This document shows, piece by piece, positions 24,621 to 34,433 of a stretch of DNA of 64,000 bases. The DNA comes from Tolypothrix sp. FACHB-123. Its GTDB lineage: Bacteria > Cyanobacteriota > Cyanobacteriia > Cyanobacteriales > Nostocaceae. How positions within the stretch are numbered: the first letter of the stretch is position 1; each line of letters starts with the position of its first letter. The stretch covers positions 124,001 to 188,000 of the forward strand of contig NZ_JACJRE010000001.1 of assembly GCF_014697075.1 (NCBI RefSeq), given 5' to 3'. The position numbers and the translations under genes are program-made. A model generated the notes under the pieces. That model was not told the DNA's origin and made no database searches. It saw only the letters and a program-made list of their open reading frames with translations.

Positions 24621-27545
24621 ATGCGTTTTCACAAAATTGGTCTAAGTTTCCTCGCCTTAGTTATCGCCACAGCTTCCACACCAATAAATTTCAGCCCAGG
24701 AACGCCAGGAGAGTCACGAGTACTAGCGCAAACACCACAAGCACGGAAAGCCGAAGCTGATAGATTGTTGGATCAAGGTGTTCAGCAGTATCAAACTAGC
24801 CAATTTGAAGTAGCATTGCGATCGTGGCAACAAGCACTGATTATTTATCGAGAAATTAAAGACCGTAAAGGGGAGGGTAATGCGCTGGGTAATCTCGGTC
24901 TTGCTTACTATTCTTTGGGAGACTACCCAAAAGCGATTGAGTACCACCAGCAGCACTTAGAGATCGCCAAAGAAATTAAAGATAGATTAGGCGAGGGTGC
25001 GGCACTGGGTAATCTCGGTATTGCTTACTATGCTTTGGGAGACTACCCAAAAGCCATTGAGTACTACCAGCAGAGTTTAGCGATCGCCAAAGAAATTAAA
25101 GATAGATTAGGGGAGGGACAGTCCCTGGGTAATCTCGGTAATGCTTACTATGCTTTGGGAGACTACCCAAAAGCGATTGACTACCAGCAGCAGAGTTTAG
25201 CGATCGCCAAAGAAATTAAAGACCGATTAGGGGAGGGTACGGCGCTGGGTAATCTCGGTAATGCTTACTTTCAGTTGGGAGACTACCCAAAAGCGATTGA
25301 CTACCAGCAGCAGAGATTAGCGATCGCCAAAGAAATTAAAGATAGATTAGGGGAGAGTGCAGCGCTGGGTAATCTCGGTACTGCTTACTTTCAGTTGGGA
25401 GACTACCCAAAAGCGATTGACTACCAGCAGCAGAGATTAGCGATCGCCAAAGAAATTAAAGATAGATTAGGGGAGGGTACGGCGCTGGGTAATCTCGGTA
25501 ATGCTTACAAAGCTTTGGGAGACTACCCAAAAGCGATTGATTACCACTCCTCACATTTAGCGATCGCCCGTGAAATTAAAGATAGATTAGGCGAGGGAAA
25601 CGCCCTGGGTAATCTCGGTATTGCTTACTATGCTTTGGGAGACTACCCAAAAGCGATTGACTACCAGCAGCAGAGATTAGCGATCGCCCGTGAAATTAAA
25701 GATAGATTAGGCGAGGGTACGGCGCTGGGTAATCTCGGTAATGCTTACGATGCTTTGGGAGACTACCCAAAAGCGATTGATTACCACTCCTCACATTTAG
25801 CGATCGCCAAAGAAATTAAAGCTAGATTAGGGGAGAGTGCAGCGCTGAGTAATCTCGGTAATGCTTATTATTCTTTGGGAGACTACCCAAAAGCGATTGA
25901 CTACCACTCAAAAAGTTTAGCGATCGCCCGGGAAATAAAAGATAGATTAGGCGAGGGACAGTCCCTAGGTAATCTCGGTATTGCTTACGGTGATTTGGGA
26001 GACTACCCAAAGGCGATTGAGTACCACCAACAGAGATTAGCGATCGCCCGTGAAATTAAAGATAAATTAGGGGAGGGACAGTCTTTAAACAATCTAGGAG
26101 TTGCTTTCTACAAACAAGGTAATAAGAGCGCCGCAGAGAAAACTCTGTATGAGGGAATAAAAGTTTATGAATCTCTGCGAGGTAAAAATTTAGCTGATAC
26201 TAACAAAGTCTCACTTTTTGACACCCAACGCAGCACCTACAGAATTTTACAACAAGTCCTCATCGCCCAAAATAAAACTGATGCTGCTTTAGAAATTGCC
26301 GAACGCGGTCGCGCTAGGGCATTTGTTGAGTTGTTAGCATCTCGTGTATCTACTAATAATAAACAGGCTGATAAATCACCCCAAGCACCAACAATTGCCG
26401 AGATTAAACAAATTGCTAAACAGCAAAATGCCACTCTCGTTCAATATTCTATTATTTATGATGATTTCAAAGTTTCAGGGAAACAACAATACAAAGAATC
26501 AGACCTTTATATTTGGGTTATTAAACCGAATGGTGAAGTCACATTCCACAAAGTTGACCTTAAACCCCTGTGGCAAAAAGATAATACAACTTTAGCAGAA
26601 TTAGTCACTCAAAGCCGTCTAGGTATTGGTGTAGTTAGAGGTGCGCGTGCTGGTGGTATTATCGCTCAGCAAAATCCTGATGCGGCAAAAGTTCAAAAAC
26701 CATTACAAAAACTGCATGATATTTTAATTAAAGATATCGCCGATCTCTTACCAAAAAATTCTAACGATAGAGTTATTTTCATTCCTCAAGGTTCTTTATT
26801 TCTTGCTCCTTTCCCAGCTTTGCGAGATGAACAAGGTAAGTATTTAATTGAAAAACATACCATCCTGACTGCCCCGGCAATTCAGGTGTTAGATTTTACT
26901 CATCAATTAGGGTCAGGGAGACAAATTAATTATAATAACGCTTTGATTGTCGGTAATCCTACTATGCCTGTAGTTTCTACTGAACCAGGCAAACCTGCAA
27001 CACGGTTAGATCCACTACCAGGGGCGGAAAAAGAAGCAAAGACGATCGCTCAGATGTTGAAAACTCAGCCGATTCTGGGTAAAGAGGCGACAAAAGCCAA
27101 TATATTGCAACGCTTATCAACTGTTGATGTGATTCATTTAGCTACTCATGGTTGGGCGGATGATAACCGGGGTTTGGGTAGCTGGATTGCTTTTGCACCT
27201 TCTCTTAAAGATGATGGTTTACTCAAGGCTGAGGAAATTTTAGATTTAAAATTAAAAGCTCAATTAGTGGTTCTCAGTGCTTGCGAAACGGGGAAAGGAA
27301 AACTTTCCGGTGATGGGGTGATTGGGTTGTCGCGTTCGTTGATTTCTGCGGGTGTTCCTAGCGTGTTGGTATCGTTGTGGCAAGTACCGGATGAACCGAC
27401 ACAATATTTAATGGTGGAATTTTATAAGAGTTTGCAAACTCAGCCAGATAAGGCGTTGGCGTTGCGTCAGGCGATGTTGAAGACGAAACAGAAGTTTCCG
27501 AACCCTGTGAATTGGGCGGCGTTTACTTTAATTGGGAATTCGTAA
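24621..27545 (+). CDS. Exported TPR-CHAT protein 1
   Basis: 974 residues. A Sec-type signal (basic MRFHK, hydrophobic IGLSFLALVIATAS, likely cleavage after VLA-Q) suggests export. One divergent N-terminal TPR, ten near-identical 40-residue TPRs of pattern LGNLGxAYYxLGDYPKAIEY, and one divergent TPR run to ~residue 520. A linker with AAEKTLYEGI and IAERGRARAFVELLASR precedes the C-terminal CHAT caspase-like domain (~680-974), where the dyad His843 (HLATHGWAD) and Cys888 (VLSACETGKG) is intact. CHAT proteases are cysteine peptidases; some act in heterocyst control (HetF) or defence. Substrates here are unknown. First of three tandem paralogues. Confidence 0.93.
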   Translation: MRFHKIGLSFLALVIATASTPINFSPGTPGESRVLAQTPQARKAEADRLLDQGVQQYQTSQFEVALRSWQQALIIYREIKDRKGEGNALGNLGLAYYSLGDYPKAIEYHQQHLEIAKEIKDRLGEGAALGNLGIAYYALGDYPKAIEYYQQSLAIAKEIKDRLGEGQSLGNLGNAYYALGDYPKAIDYQQQSLAIAKEIKDRLGEGTALGNLGNAYFQLGDYPKAIDYQQQRLAIAKEIKDRLGESAALGNLGTAYFQLGDYPKAIDYQQQRLAIAKEIKDRLGEGTALGNLGNAYKALGDYPKAIDYHSSHLAIAREIKDRLGEGNALGNLGIAYYALGDYPKAIDYQQQRLAIAREIKDRLGEGTALGNLGNAYDALGDYPKAIDYHSSHLAIAKEIKARLGESAALSNLGNAYYSLGDYPKAIDYHSKSLAIAREIKDRLGEGQSLGNLGIAYGDLGDYPKAIEYHQQRLAIAREIKDKLGEGQSLNNLGVAFYKQGNKSAAEKTLYEGIKVYESLRGKNLADTNKVSLFDTQRSTYRILQQVLIAQNKTDAALEIAERGRARAFVELLASRVSTNNKQADKSPQAPTIAEIKQIAKQQNATLVQYSIIYDDFKVSGKQQYKESDLYIWVIKPNGEVTFHKVDLKPLWQKDNTTLAELVTQSRLGIGVVRGARAGGIIAQQNPDAAKVQKPLQKLHDILIKDIADLLPKNSNDRVIFIPQGSLFLAPFPALRDEQGKYLIEKHTILTAPAIQVLDFTHQLGSGRQINYNNALIVGNPTMPVVSTEPGKPATRLDPLPGAEKEAKTIAQMLKTQPILGKEATKANILQRLSTVDVIHLATHGWADDNRGLGSWIAFAPSLKDDGLLKAEEILDLKLKAQLVVLSACETGKGKLSGDGVIGLSRSLISAGVPSVLVSLWQVPDEPTQYLMVEFYKSLQTQPDKALALRQAMLKTKQKFPNPVNWAAFTLIGNS

Positions 27546-27879
27546 TTCGTAATTCGTAATTATTTAGGGAATCTCTAGTATCGATAGATTTTTTGTCAGG
27601 AGACGGGTTTTGCTGTGTCCTGACAATATATTCTAGAGGGCATGGCAGTGCCAGTGCCCCTACATAACTATATTACCTTCGCTTCACTGCAAAACTGCAT
27701 ACCCCTACCGTGCTGAGAGCTACATAACAGTAAGCCATCAAATAACGGGGGTATTGTGGTTAATATATGCCAAAATACATGCCAAATTCATCAAATCTTT
27801 AGCATTTTTATCCAGCTAAAAAGCATAACTTAATTACTTAAGCCCCATACAGTCTTAATTTCATCATTCATCCTTTAAT
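27546..27879 (+). repeat. Duplicated CHAT intergenic segment, copy 1
   Basis: 334 bp that recur almost unchanged at 30568-30900. It starts with AATTCGT heptamers (27538-27560), then 'atttagggaatctctagtat', a palindromic GGCATGGCAGTGCCAGTGCC element (27640-27659), and the conserved leader shared with gene 1. The near-identity shows that genes plus flanks were duplicated as a block. Confidence 0.9.
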
Positions 27880-30567
27880 ATGCGTTTTCACAAAATTGGT
27901 CTAAGTTTCCTCGCCCTAGTTATCGCCACAGTTTCCACACCGATAAATTTCAGCCTTTGGGAAACGCCGGGAGAGTTACCAGCACTGGCGCAAACACCAC
28001 AAGCTAGAAAAGCTGAAGCTGATAGACTATTTAAGCAAGGTATTCAGCAGTATCAAACCAGTCAATTTGAAGCAGCATTGCGATCGTGGCAACAAGCATT
28101 GATTATTTATCGAGAAATTAAAGTCCGTAAAGGGGAGAGTAATACCCTGGGTAATCTCGGTATTGCTTACTTCTCATTAGGAGACTACCCCAAAGCCATT
28201 GAATACCACCAGCAGAGATTAGCGATCGCCAAAGAAATTAAAGATAGATTCGGGGAGGGACAGTCTCTAGGTAATCTGGGTATTGCTTACTATGCATTGG
28301 GAGACTACCCCAAAGCCATTCAGTACCAGCAGCAGAGTTTAGCGATCGCCAAAGAAGTTAAAGATAGACTTGGGGAGGGACAGTCTCTGGGTAATCTCGG
28401 TCTTGCTTACCGTGCATTGGGAGACTATCCTAAAGCTATTAAGTACTACCAGCAGTTCTTAGCGATCGCCAAAGAAGTTAAAGATAGATTAGGCCAACGA
28501 CAGTCTCTTGGTTATCTCGGTGGTGCTTACCATGCATTGGGAGATTACTCTAAAGCCATTGAGTACCACTCACAAAGTTTAGCGATCGCCAAAGAAATTA
28601 AAGATAGATTAGGCGAGGGAAAATCTCTGGGTAATCTCGGTATTGCTTACTATTCTTTGGGAGATTACCCTAAAGCCATTGAGTACCAGTTACAAAGTTT
28701 AGCGATCGCCAAAGAAATTAAAGATAGATTAGGCGAAGGACAGTCTCTGGGTAATCTCGGTAATGCTTACTATTCTTTGGGAGATTACCCTAAAGCCATT
28801 GAGTACCAGTTACAAAGTTTAGCGATCGCCAAAGAAATTAAAGATAGATTAGGGGAGGGACGGTCTCTGGGTAATCTCGGTATTGCTTACTATGCATTGG
28901 GAAACTACCCAAAAGCCATTGAGTACTACCAGCAGTACTTAGCGATCGCTAAAGCAGTTAAAGATAGATTAGGCGAAGGAAACGCACTGGGAAATCTCGG
29001 TCTTGTCTACAATACATTGGGAAACTACCCCAAAGCCATTGATTACCTCCAACAGAGATTAGCGATCGCCAAAGAAATTAAAGATAAATTAGGTGAGGCA
29101 ATATCTTTAAATAATCTAGGATATACTTTCTACAAACAAGGTAATCTCGCCGCCGCAGAGAAAACTTTATATGAGGGAATTAAGGTTTATGAATCTCTGC
29201 GAGATCAAAAGTTAGCTGATACTAACAAAGTTTCATTTTTTGACACCCAAAGCAATACCTACAGAACTTTACAACAAGTCCTCATCGCCCAAAATAAAAC
29301 TGATGCTGCTTTAGAAATTGCCGAACGTGGTCGCGCTAGGGCGTTTGTTGAGTTGTTAGCATCTCGCGTATCTACTAATAATAAACAAACCGATACATCA
29401 CCGCCAGCACCCACAATTGCTGAAATTAAACAAATCGCCAAACAGCAAAATGCCACTCTGGTTCAATATTCAATTATTACTGATAATTTTCAAGTAGCTG
29501 GTAAAGATAAATTCCAAGAATCATACCTCTATATCTGGGTTGTCAAGCCTACAGGTGAAGTCACATTTCGCAAGGTTGACATTAAATCTCTATGGCAAAA
29601 AGATAATACAACTTTAGCAGAATTAGTTAACCAAAGCCGTCTAGGTATTGGTGTAGTTAGAGGTGCGCGTGCTGGTGGTATTATTGCTCAGCAAAATCCT
29701 GATGCTGTAAACGTGAATAAGCCATTACAAAAATTGTATGACATCTTAATTAAAGATATCGCCGATCTGTTACCAAAAAACCCTAACGATAGAGTTATTT
29801 TCATTCCCCAAAGTTCTTTATTTCTTGCACCCTTCCCAGCTTTGCGCGATGAACAAGGTAAGTATTTAGTTGAAAAACATACCATCATGACTGCACCAGC
29901 AATTCAGGTGTTAGATTTTACTCATAAATTAGGATCTGGGAGACAAATTAATTATAATAATGCCTTGATTGTCGGTAATCCTACCATGCCTGTAGTATCT
30001 ACAGAACCGGGTAAACCTGCAACACAGTTAAGTTCACTACCAGGGGCGGAACTTGAAGCCAAGACGATTGCGAAGATGTTAAAAACGCAGCCGATTTTGG
30101 GTAAAGAGGCGGAAAAAGCCAATATATTACAACGCTTATCTTCAGTCGATGTAATTCACCTAGCTACACATGGTTGGGCGGATGATTACCGGGGTTTGGG
30201 TAGCTGGATTGCTTTTGCACCATCGGCTAATGATGATGGTTTACTCAAGGCTGAGGAAATTTTAGATTTAAAATTAAAAGCGCAATTAGTAGTTCTCAGT
30301 GCTTGCGAAACGGGGAAAGGTAAACTTTCCGGTGATGGGGTGATTGGGTTGTCGCGTTCGTTGATTTCTGCGGGAGTTCCCAGCGTGTTGGTGTCGTTGT
30401 GGCAAGTACCGGATGAACCGACACAATATTTAATGGTGGAGTTTTATCGAAGTTTGCAAACGCAGCCTGATAAAGCCTTGGCGTTGCGTCAGGCGATGTT
30501 GAAGACGAAACAGAAGTTTCCGAACCCTGTGAATTGGGCGGCGTTTACGTTGATTGGGAATTCGTAA
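27880..30567 (+). CDS. Exported TPR-CHAT protein 2
   Basis: 895 residues with the same plan as protein 1: Sec-type signal, one divergent TPR, eight near-identical 40-residue TPRs, one closing TPR, linker and CHAT domain with His764 (ATHGWAD) and Cys809 (SACETGKG). Relative to protein 1 it lacks exactly two TPR units and gains one residue near the signal cleavage region (FSLWETPGELPALAQ). Its repeats are a little more diverged (KYYQQFL, GQRQSLGYLGGAY, GNYPKAI), so the array has had time to drift. The intact dyad and clean frame indicate a working gene. Partners and substrate are unknown. Confidence 0.93.
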   Translation: MRFHKIGLSFLALVIATVSTPINFSLWETPGELPALAQTPQARKAEADRLFKQGIQQYQTSQFEAALRSWQQALIIYREIKVRKGESNTLGNLGIAYFSLGDYPKAIEYHQQRLAIAKEIKDRFGEGQSLGNLGIAYYALGDYPKAIQYQQQSLAIAKEVKDRLGEGQSLGNLGLAYRALGDYPKAIKYYQQFLAIAKEVKDRLGQRQSLGYLGGAYHALGDYSKAIEYHSQSLAIAKEIKDRLGEGKSLGNLGIAYYSLGDYPKAIEYQLQSLAIAKEIKDRLGEGQSLGNLGNAYYSLGDYPKAIEYQLQSLAIAKEIKDRLGEGRSLGNLGIAYYALGNYPKAIEYYQQYLAIAKAVKDRLGEGNALGNLGLVYNTLGNYPKAIDYLQQRLAIAKEIKDKLGEAISLNNLGYTFYKQGNLAAAEKTLYEGIKVYESLRDQKLADTNKVSFFDTQSNTYRTLQQVLIAQNKTDAALEIAERGRARAFVELLASRVSTNNKQTDTSPPAPTIAEIKQIAKQQNATLVQYSIITDNFQVAGKDKFQESYLYIWVVKPTGEVTFRKVDIKSLWQKDNTTLAELVNQSRLGIGVVRGARAGGIIAQQNPDAVNVNKPLQKLYDILIKDIADLLPKNPNDRVIFIPQSSLFLAPFPALRDEQGKYLVEKHTIMTAPAIQVLDFTHKLGSGRQINYNNALIVGNPTMPVVSTEPGKPATQLSSLPGAELEAKTIAKMLKTQPILGKEAEKANILQRLSSVDVIHLATHGWADDYRGLGSWIAFAPSANDDGLLKAEEILDLKLKAQLVVLSACETGKGKLSGDGVIGLSRSLISAGVPSVLVSLWQVPDEPTQYLMVEFYRSLQTQPDKALALRQAMLKTKQKFPNPVNWAAFTLIGNS

Positions 30568-30900
30568 TTCGTAATTCGTAATTATTTAGGGAATCTCTAG
30601 TATCGATAGATTTTTTGTCAGGAGACGGGTTTTGCTGTGTCCTGACAATATATTCTAGAGGGCATGGCAGTGCCAGTGCCCCTACATAACTATATTACCT
30701 TCGCTTCACTGGAAAACTGCATACCCCCACCCTGCTGAGAGCTACATAACAGTAAGCCATCACATAACGGGGGTATTGTGGTTAATTTATGCCAAAACTT
30801 AGCCAAATTCATCAAATCTTTAGCATTTTTACCCAGCCAAAAAGCATAACTTAATTACTTAAGCCCCATCCAGTCTTAACTTCATCATTCATCCTTTAAT
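30568..30900 (+). repeat. Duplicated CHAT intergenic segment, copy 2
   Basis: 333 bp, nearly identical to 27546-27879, with scattered substitutions (for example 'tacccccaccctgctgag' against 'tacccctaccgtgctgag'). It contains the same palindrome (30661-30680) and the conserved leader of gene 3. It holds no ORF. Confidence 0.9.
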
Positions 30901-33900
30901 ATGCGTTTTCACAAAATTGGTCTAAGTTTCCTCGCCCTAGTTATCGCCACAGCTTCCACACCAATAAATTTTAGCCCAGGAACGCCAGGAGATTTACGAG
31001 TACTGGCGCAAACACCACAAGCTAGGAAAGCCGAAGCTGATAGATTGTTTAACCAAGGTAATCAGCAGTTTCAAATCAGTCAATTTGAAGCAGCATTACA
31101 ATTATGGCAACAAGCACTAATTATTTATCGAGAAATTAAAGACCGTCAAGGCGAGGGTGCGGCGCTGGGTAATCTCGGTCTTGCTTACCATGCATTGGGA
31201 GACTACCCAAAAGCCATTAAGTACCACTCAGAAAGTTTAGCGATTGACCGTGAAATTAAAGATAGATTAGGTGAGGGAAATTCCCTGGGTAATCTCGGTA
31301 CTGCTTACCATGCATTGGGAGACTACCCAAAAGCCATTAAGTACCACTCAGAAAGTTTAGCGATTGCCAAAGAAATTAAAGATAGATTAGGTGAGGGAAA
31401 TTCCCTGGGTAATCTCGGTACTGCTTACCATGCATTGGGAGACTACCCAAAAGCCATTGAGTACCACTCAGAAAGTTTAGCGATTGCCAAAGAAATTAAA
31501 GATAGATTAGGTGAGGGAAAGTCCCTGGGTAGTCTCGGTCTTGCTTACTATGCATTGGGAGACTACCCAAAAGCCATTGAGTACCACTCAGAAAGTTTAG
31601 CGATCGCCAAAGAAATTAAAGATAGATTAGGCGAGGGACAGTCCCTGGGTAATCTCGGTACTGCTTACTATTCTTTGGGAGACTACCCAAAAGCCATTGA
31701 GTACTTTCAGCAGATATTAGCGATCGCTCAAGAAATTAAAGACCGGTTAGGGGAGGGAAAGGCGCTGGGTGGTCTCGGTCTTGCTTACCATGCATTAGGA
31801 AACTACCCAAAAGCCATTGAGTACCACCAGCAGCACTTAGCGATCGCCAAAGAAATTAAAGATAGACTAGGCGAGGGAAAGGCGTTGGGTAATCTCGGTC
31901 TTGCCTACTTTCAGTTGGGAGACTACCCTAAAACCATTGAGTACCAGTCCTCAAGTTTAGTGATCGCCCGTGAAATTAAAAATAGATTAGGTGAGGGACA
32001 GTCTCTGGGTCATCTCGGTCTTGTTTACTATTCTTTGGGAGAATACTCAAAAGCGATAGAGTACCACTCAGAAAGTTTAGCCATCGCCCGTGAAATTAAA
32101 AATAGATTAGGCGAGGGTGCGGCGCTGGGTAATCTCGGTAATGCTTACTATTCTTTGGGAGACTACCGCACAGCCATTGAGTACTACTCAGAAAGTTTAG
32201 CCATCGCCCGTGAAATTAAAAATAGATTAGGCGAGGGACACTCCCTGGGTAATCTCGGTAATGCTTACTATTCTTTGGGAGACTATCCAAAAGCGATAGA
32301 GTACCAATCTTCAAGTTTAGCGACCGCCCGTGAAATTAAAGATAGATTAGGCGAAGCTGGGGCGCTGAGTAGTCTCGGTCTTGCTTACCATGCATTGGGA
32401 AACTACCCAAAAGCCATTGAGTACCACTCAGAAAGTTTAGCGATCGCCCGTGAAATTAAAGATAAATTAGGGGAGGGAAATTCTTTAAACAATCTAGGAC
32501 TTGCTTTCTACAAACAAGGTAATCTCACCGCCGCAGAGAAAACTCTGTATGAGGGAATTCAAGTTAAAGAATCTCTGCGAGGTAAAAATTTAGCTGATAC
32601 TAACAAAGTCTCTCTTTTTGACACCCAACGCAGCACCTACAGAATTTTACAACAAGTCCTCATCGCCCAAAATAAAACTGATGCTGCTTTAGAAATTGCT
32701 GAACGCGGTCGCGCTAGAGCATTTGTTGAGTTGTTAGCATCTCGCGTATCTACTAATAATAAACAGGCGGATAAATCACCGCAACCACTGACAATTGCTG
32801 AGATTAAACAAATTGCCAAACAGCAAAATGCCACTCTCGTTCAATATTCAATTATTTATGATGATTTCAAAGTTTCAGGGAAACAACAAACTAAAGAATC
32901 AGACCTCTATATCTGGGTTATCAAACCTACAGGAGAAATTACATTCCGCAAAGTTGACCTTAAACCCCTGTGGCAAAAAGATAATACAACTTTAGAAGAA
33001 TTAGTTACTCAAAGCCGTCGAGGTATTGGTGTAGTTAGAGGTGCGCGTGCTGGTGGTATTCTTGCCCAAGTCAATCCTGATGCTGCAAACGTTCAAAAAC
33101 CATTACAAAAACTGCATGATATCTTAATTAAAGACATTGCTGATTTGTTACCAAAAAACCCTAATGACAGAGTTATTTTCATTCCCCAAAGTTCTTTATT
33201 TCTTGCACCCTTCCCTGCTTTGCGAGATGAACAAAGTAAATATTTAATTGAAAAACATACTATCCTCACTGCCCCAGCAATTCAGGTGTTAGATTTTACT
33301 AATAAATTAGGGTCAGGGAGACCAATTAATTATAATAATGCCTTGATAGTTGGTAATCCTACTATGCCTTTAGTGTCTACGGAACCTAATAAACCTGCAA
33401 CACAGTTAAGTTCACTACCAGGGGCGGAAAAAGAAGCAAAGACGATCGCTCAGATGTTAAAAACTCAGCCGATTCTGGGTAAAGAAGCGACGAAAGCCAA
33501 TATATTGCAACGCTTATCAACAGTGGATGTAATTCACCTAGCTACTCACGGTTGGGCGGATGATAACCGAGGTTTGGGTAGCTGGATTGCTTTTGCACCA
33601 TCGGCTAATGATGATGGTTTACTCAAGGCTGAGGAAATTTTAGATTTAAAATTAAAGGCGCAATTAGTAGTTCTCAGTGCTTGCGAAACGGGGAAAGGTA
33701 AACTTTCCGGTGACGGGGTGATTGGGTTGTCGCGTGCGTTAATTTCTGCGGGGGTTCCTAGCGTGTTAGTGTCGTTGTGGCAAGTACCGGATGAACCGAC
33801 ACAATATTTAATGGTGGAGTTTTATAAGAGTTTGCAAACTCAGCCTAATAAGGCGTTGGCGTTGCGTCAGGCGATGTTGAAGACGAAGGAGAAATTTCCG

Positions 33901-33945
33901 AACCCTGTGAATTGGGCGGCGTTTACGTTGATTGGGGAAAGGTAA
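30901..33945 (+). CDS. Exported TPR-CHAT protein 3
   Basis: 1014 residues: Sec-type signal, one divergent TPR, eleven near-identical 40-residue TPRs, one closing TPR, linker and CHAT domain with His883 and Cys928 intact. It is exactly one TPR unit longer than protein 1. Its TPRs favour EYHSESL in helix B where proteins 1 and 2 favour YQQQ, so the putative ligand surface differs between paralogues. The extreme C-terminus is LIGER instead of LIGNS. The 3' flank shared by the first two copies is missing here, marking the edge of the duplicated block. The substrate is unknown. Confidence 0.93.
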   Translation: MRFHKIGLSFLALVIATASTPINFSPGTPGDLRVLAQTPQARKAEADRLFNQGNQQFQISQFEAALQLWQQALIIYREIKDRQGEGAALGNLGLAYHALGDYPKAIKYHSESLAIDREIKDRLGEGNSLGNLGTAYHALGDYPKAIKYHSESLAIAKEIKDRLGEGNSLGNLGTAYHALGDYPKAIEYHSESLAIAKEIKDRLGEGKSLGSLGLAYYALGDYPKAIEYHSESLAIAKEIKDRLGEGQSLGNLGTAYYSLGDYPKAIEYFQQILAIAQEIKDRLGEGKALGGLGLAYHALGNYPKAIEYHQQHLAIAKEIKDRLGEGKALGNLGLAYFQLGDYPKTIEYQSSSLVIAREIKNRLGEGQSLGHLGLVYYSLGEYSKAIEYHSESLAIAREIKNRLGEGAALGNLGNAYYSLGDYRTAIEYYSESLAIAREIKNRLGEGHSLGNLGNAYYSLGDYPKAIEYQSSSLATAREIKDRLGEAGALSSLGLAYHALGNYPKAIEYHSESLAIAREIKDKLGEGNSLNNLGLAFYKQGNLTAAEKTLYEGIQVKESLRGKNLADTNKVSLFDTQRSTYRILQQVLIAQNKTDAALEIAERGRARAFVELLASRVSTNNKQADKSPQPLTIAEIKQIAKQQNATLVQYSIIYDDFKVSGKQQTKESDLYIWVIKPTGEITFRKVDLKPLWQKDNTTLEELVTQSRRGIGVVRGARAGGILAQVNPDAANVQKPLQKLHDILIKDIADLLPKNPNDRVIFIPQSSLFLAPFPALRDEQSKYLIEKHTILTAPAIQVLDFTNKLGSGRPINYNNALIVGNPTMPLVSTEPNKPATQLSSLPGAEKEAKTIAQMLKTQPILGKEATKANILQRLSTVDVIHLATHGWADDNRGLGSWIAFAPSANDDGLLKAEEILDLKLKAQLVVLSACETGKGKLSGDGVIGLSRALISAGVPSVLVSLWQVPDEPTQYLMVEFYKSLQTQPNKALALRQAMLKTKEKFPNPVNWAAFTLIGER

Positions 33946-34069
33946 TGGTTTATTTACCCAAATACAACGCCGTCACCTCCGGGTGCGGCTAAATAACTCA
34001 GCCCACCTATATGGGCTAATACCAATTAATCATCTTTGCGGCACATCAATATAATGAAGCGTAAATTTT

Positions 34070-34250
34070 AGTTCTTAATGGTCAAGGTTTAGTTCTTAAT
34101 GGTCGAGGTTTTGTTCTTAATGGTCAAGGTTTAGTTCTTAATGGTCGAGGTTTTGTTCTTAATGGTCAAGGTTTAGTTCTTAATGGTCGAGGTTTTGTTC
34201 TTAATGGTCGAGGTTTTGTTCTTAATGGTCAAGGTTTTGTTCTTAATGTT
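34070..34250 (+). repeat. 21-bp tandem repeat array, 8 units plus a partial
   Basis: Units of 21 bp start at 34070, 34091, 34112, 34133, 34154, 34175, 34196 and 34217, with a decayed ninth from 34238. Two forms, 'ggtcaaggttt' and 'ggtcgaggttt', mostly alternate (A-B-A-B-A-B-B-A), implying duplication of a 42-bp pair. In one frame the DNA reads as heptapeptides VLNGQGL / VLNGRGF without stops, but a TAA at 34062 precedes it and there is no start codon. It sits in the 488-bp gap between CHAT gene 3 and padR, which also holds an AGCCC/GGGCT hairpin near 33999-34016. Confidence 0.9.
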
Positions 34251-34433
34251 GTAGAGTTAATGACTAAGGGGAGAAGGGGTGAGGGCGAGGGTTTTTGTAC
34301 AACACGCGCCGTATATAGCTTTTAGCTTAAGTTGACACGTATGCGCACCGGCTCCCCCATGCTCAATTTTCTGAAATCATCTCAATATAAGGGAGAATGA
34401 AATCTTAACTGATTTTTGCCAAAACTTTGCCTG

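Noticed and set aside
24621..33945. TPR-CHAT triplication as an assembly error
   Set aside because: Copies differ throughout (repeat number, helix-B sequence, scattered substitutions in flanks), so they are diverged paralogues rather than a collapsed or duplicated contig.
34070..34250. 21-bp array as a CRISPR
   Set aside because: The whole 21-bp period is repeat with no spacer sequence; two alternating unit variants instead.
34062..34323. Heptapeptide-repeat ORF
   Set aside because: There is no start codon: TAA at 34062 lies just upstream of the repeats and the first in-frame ATG is after them. Kept only as a repeat.
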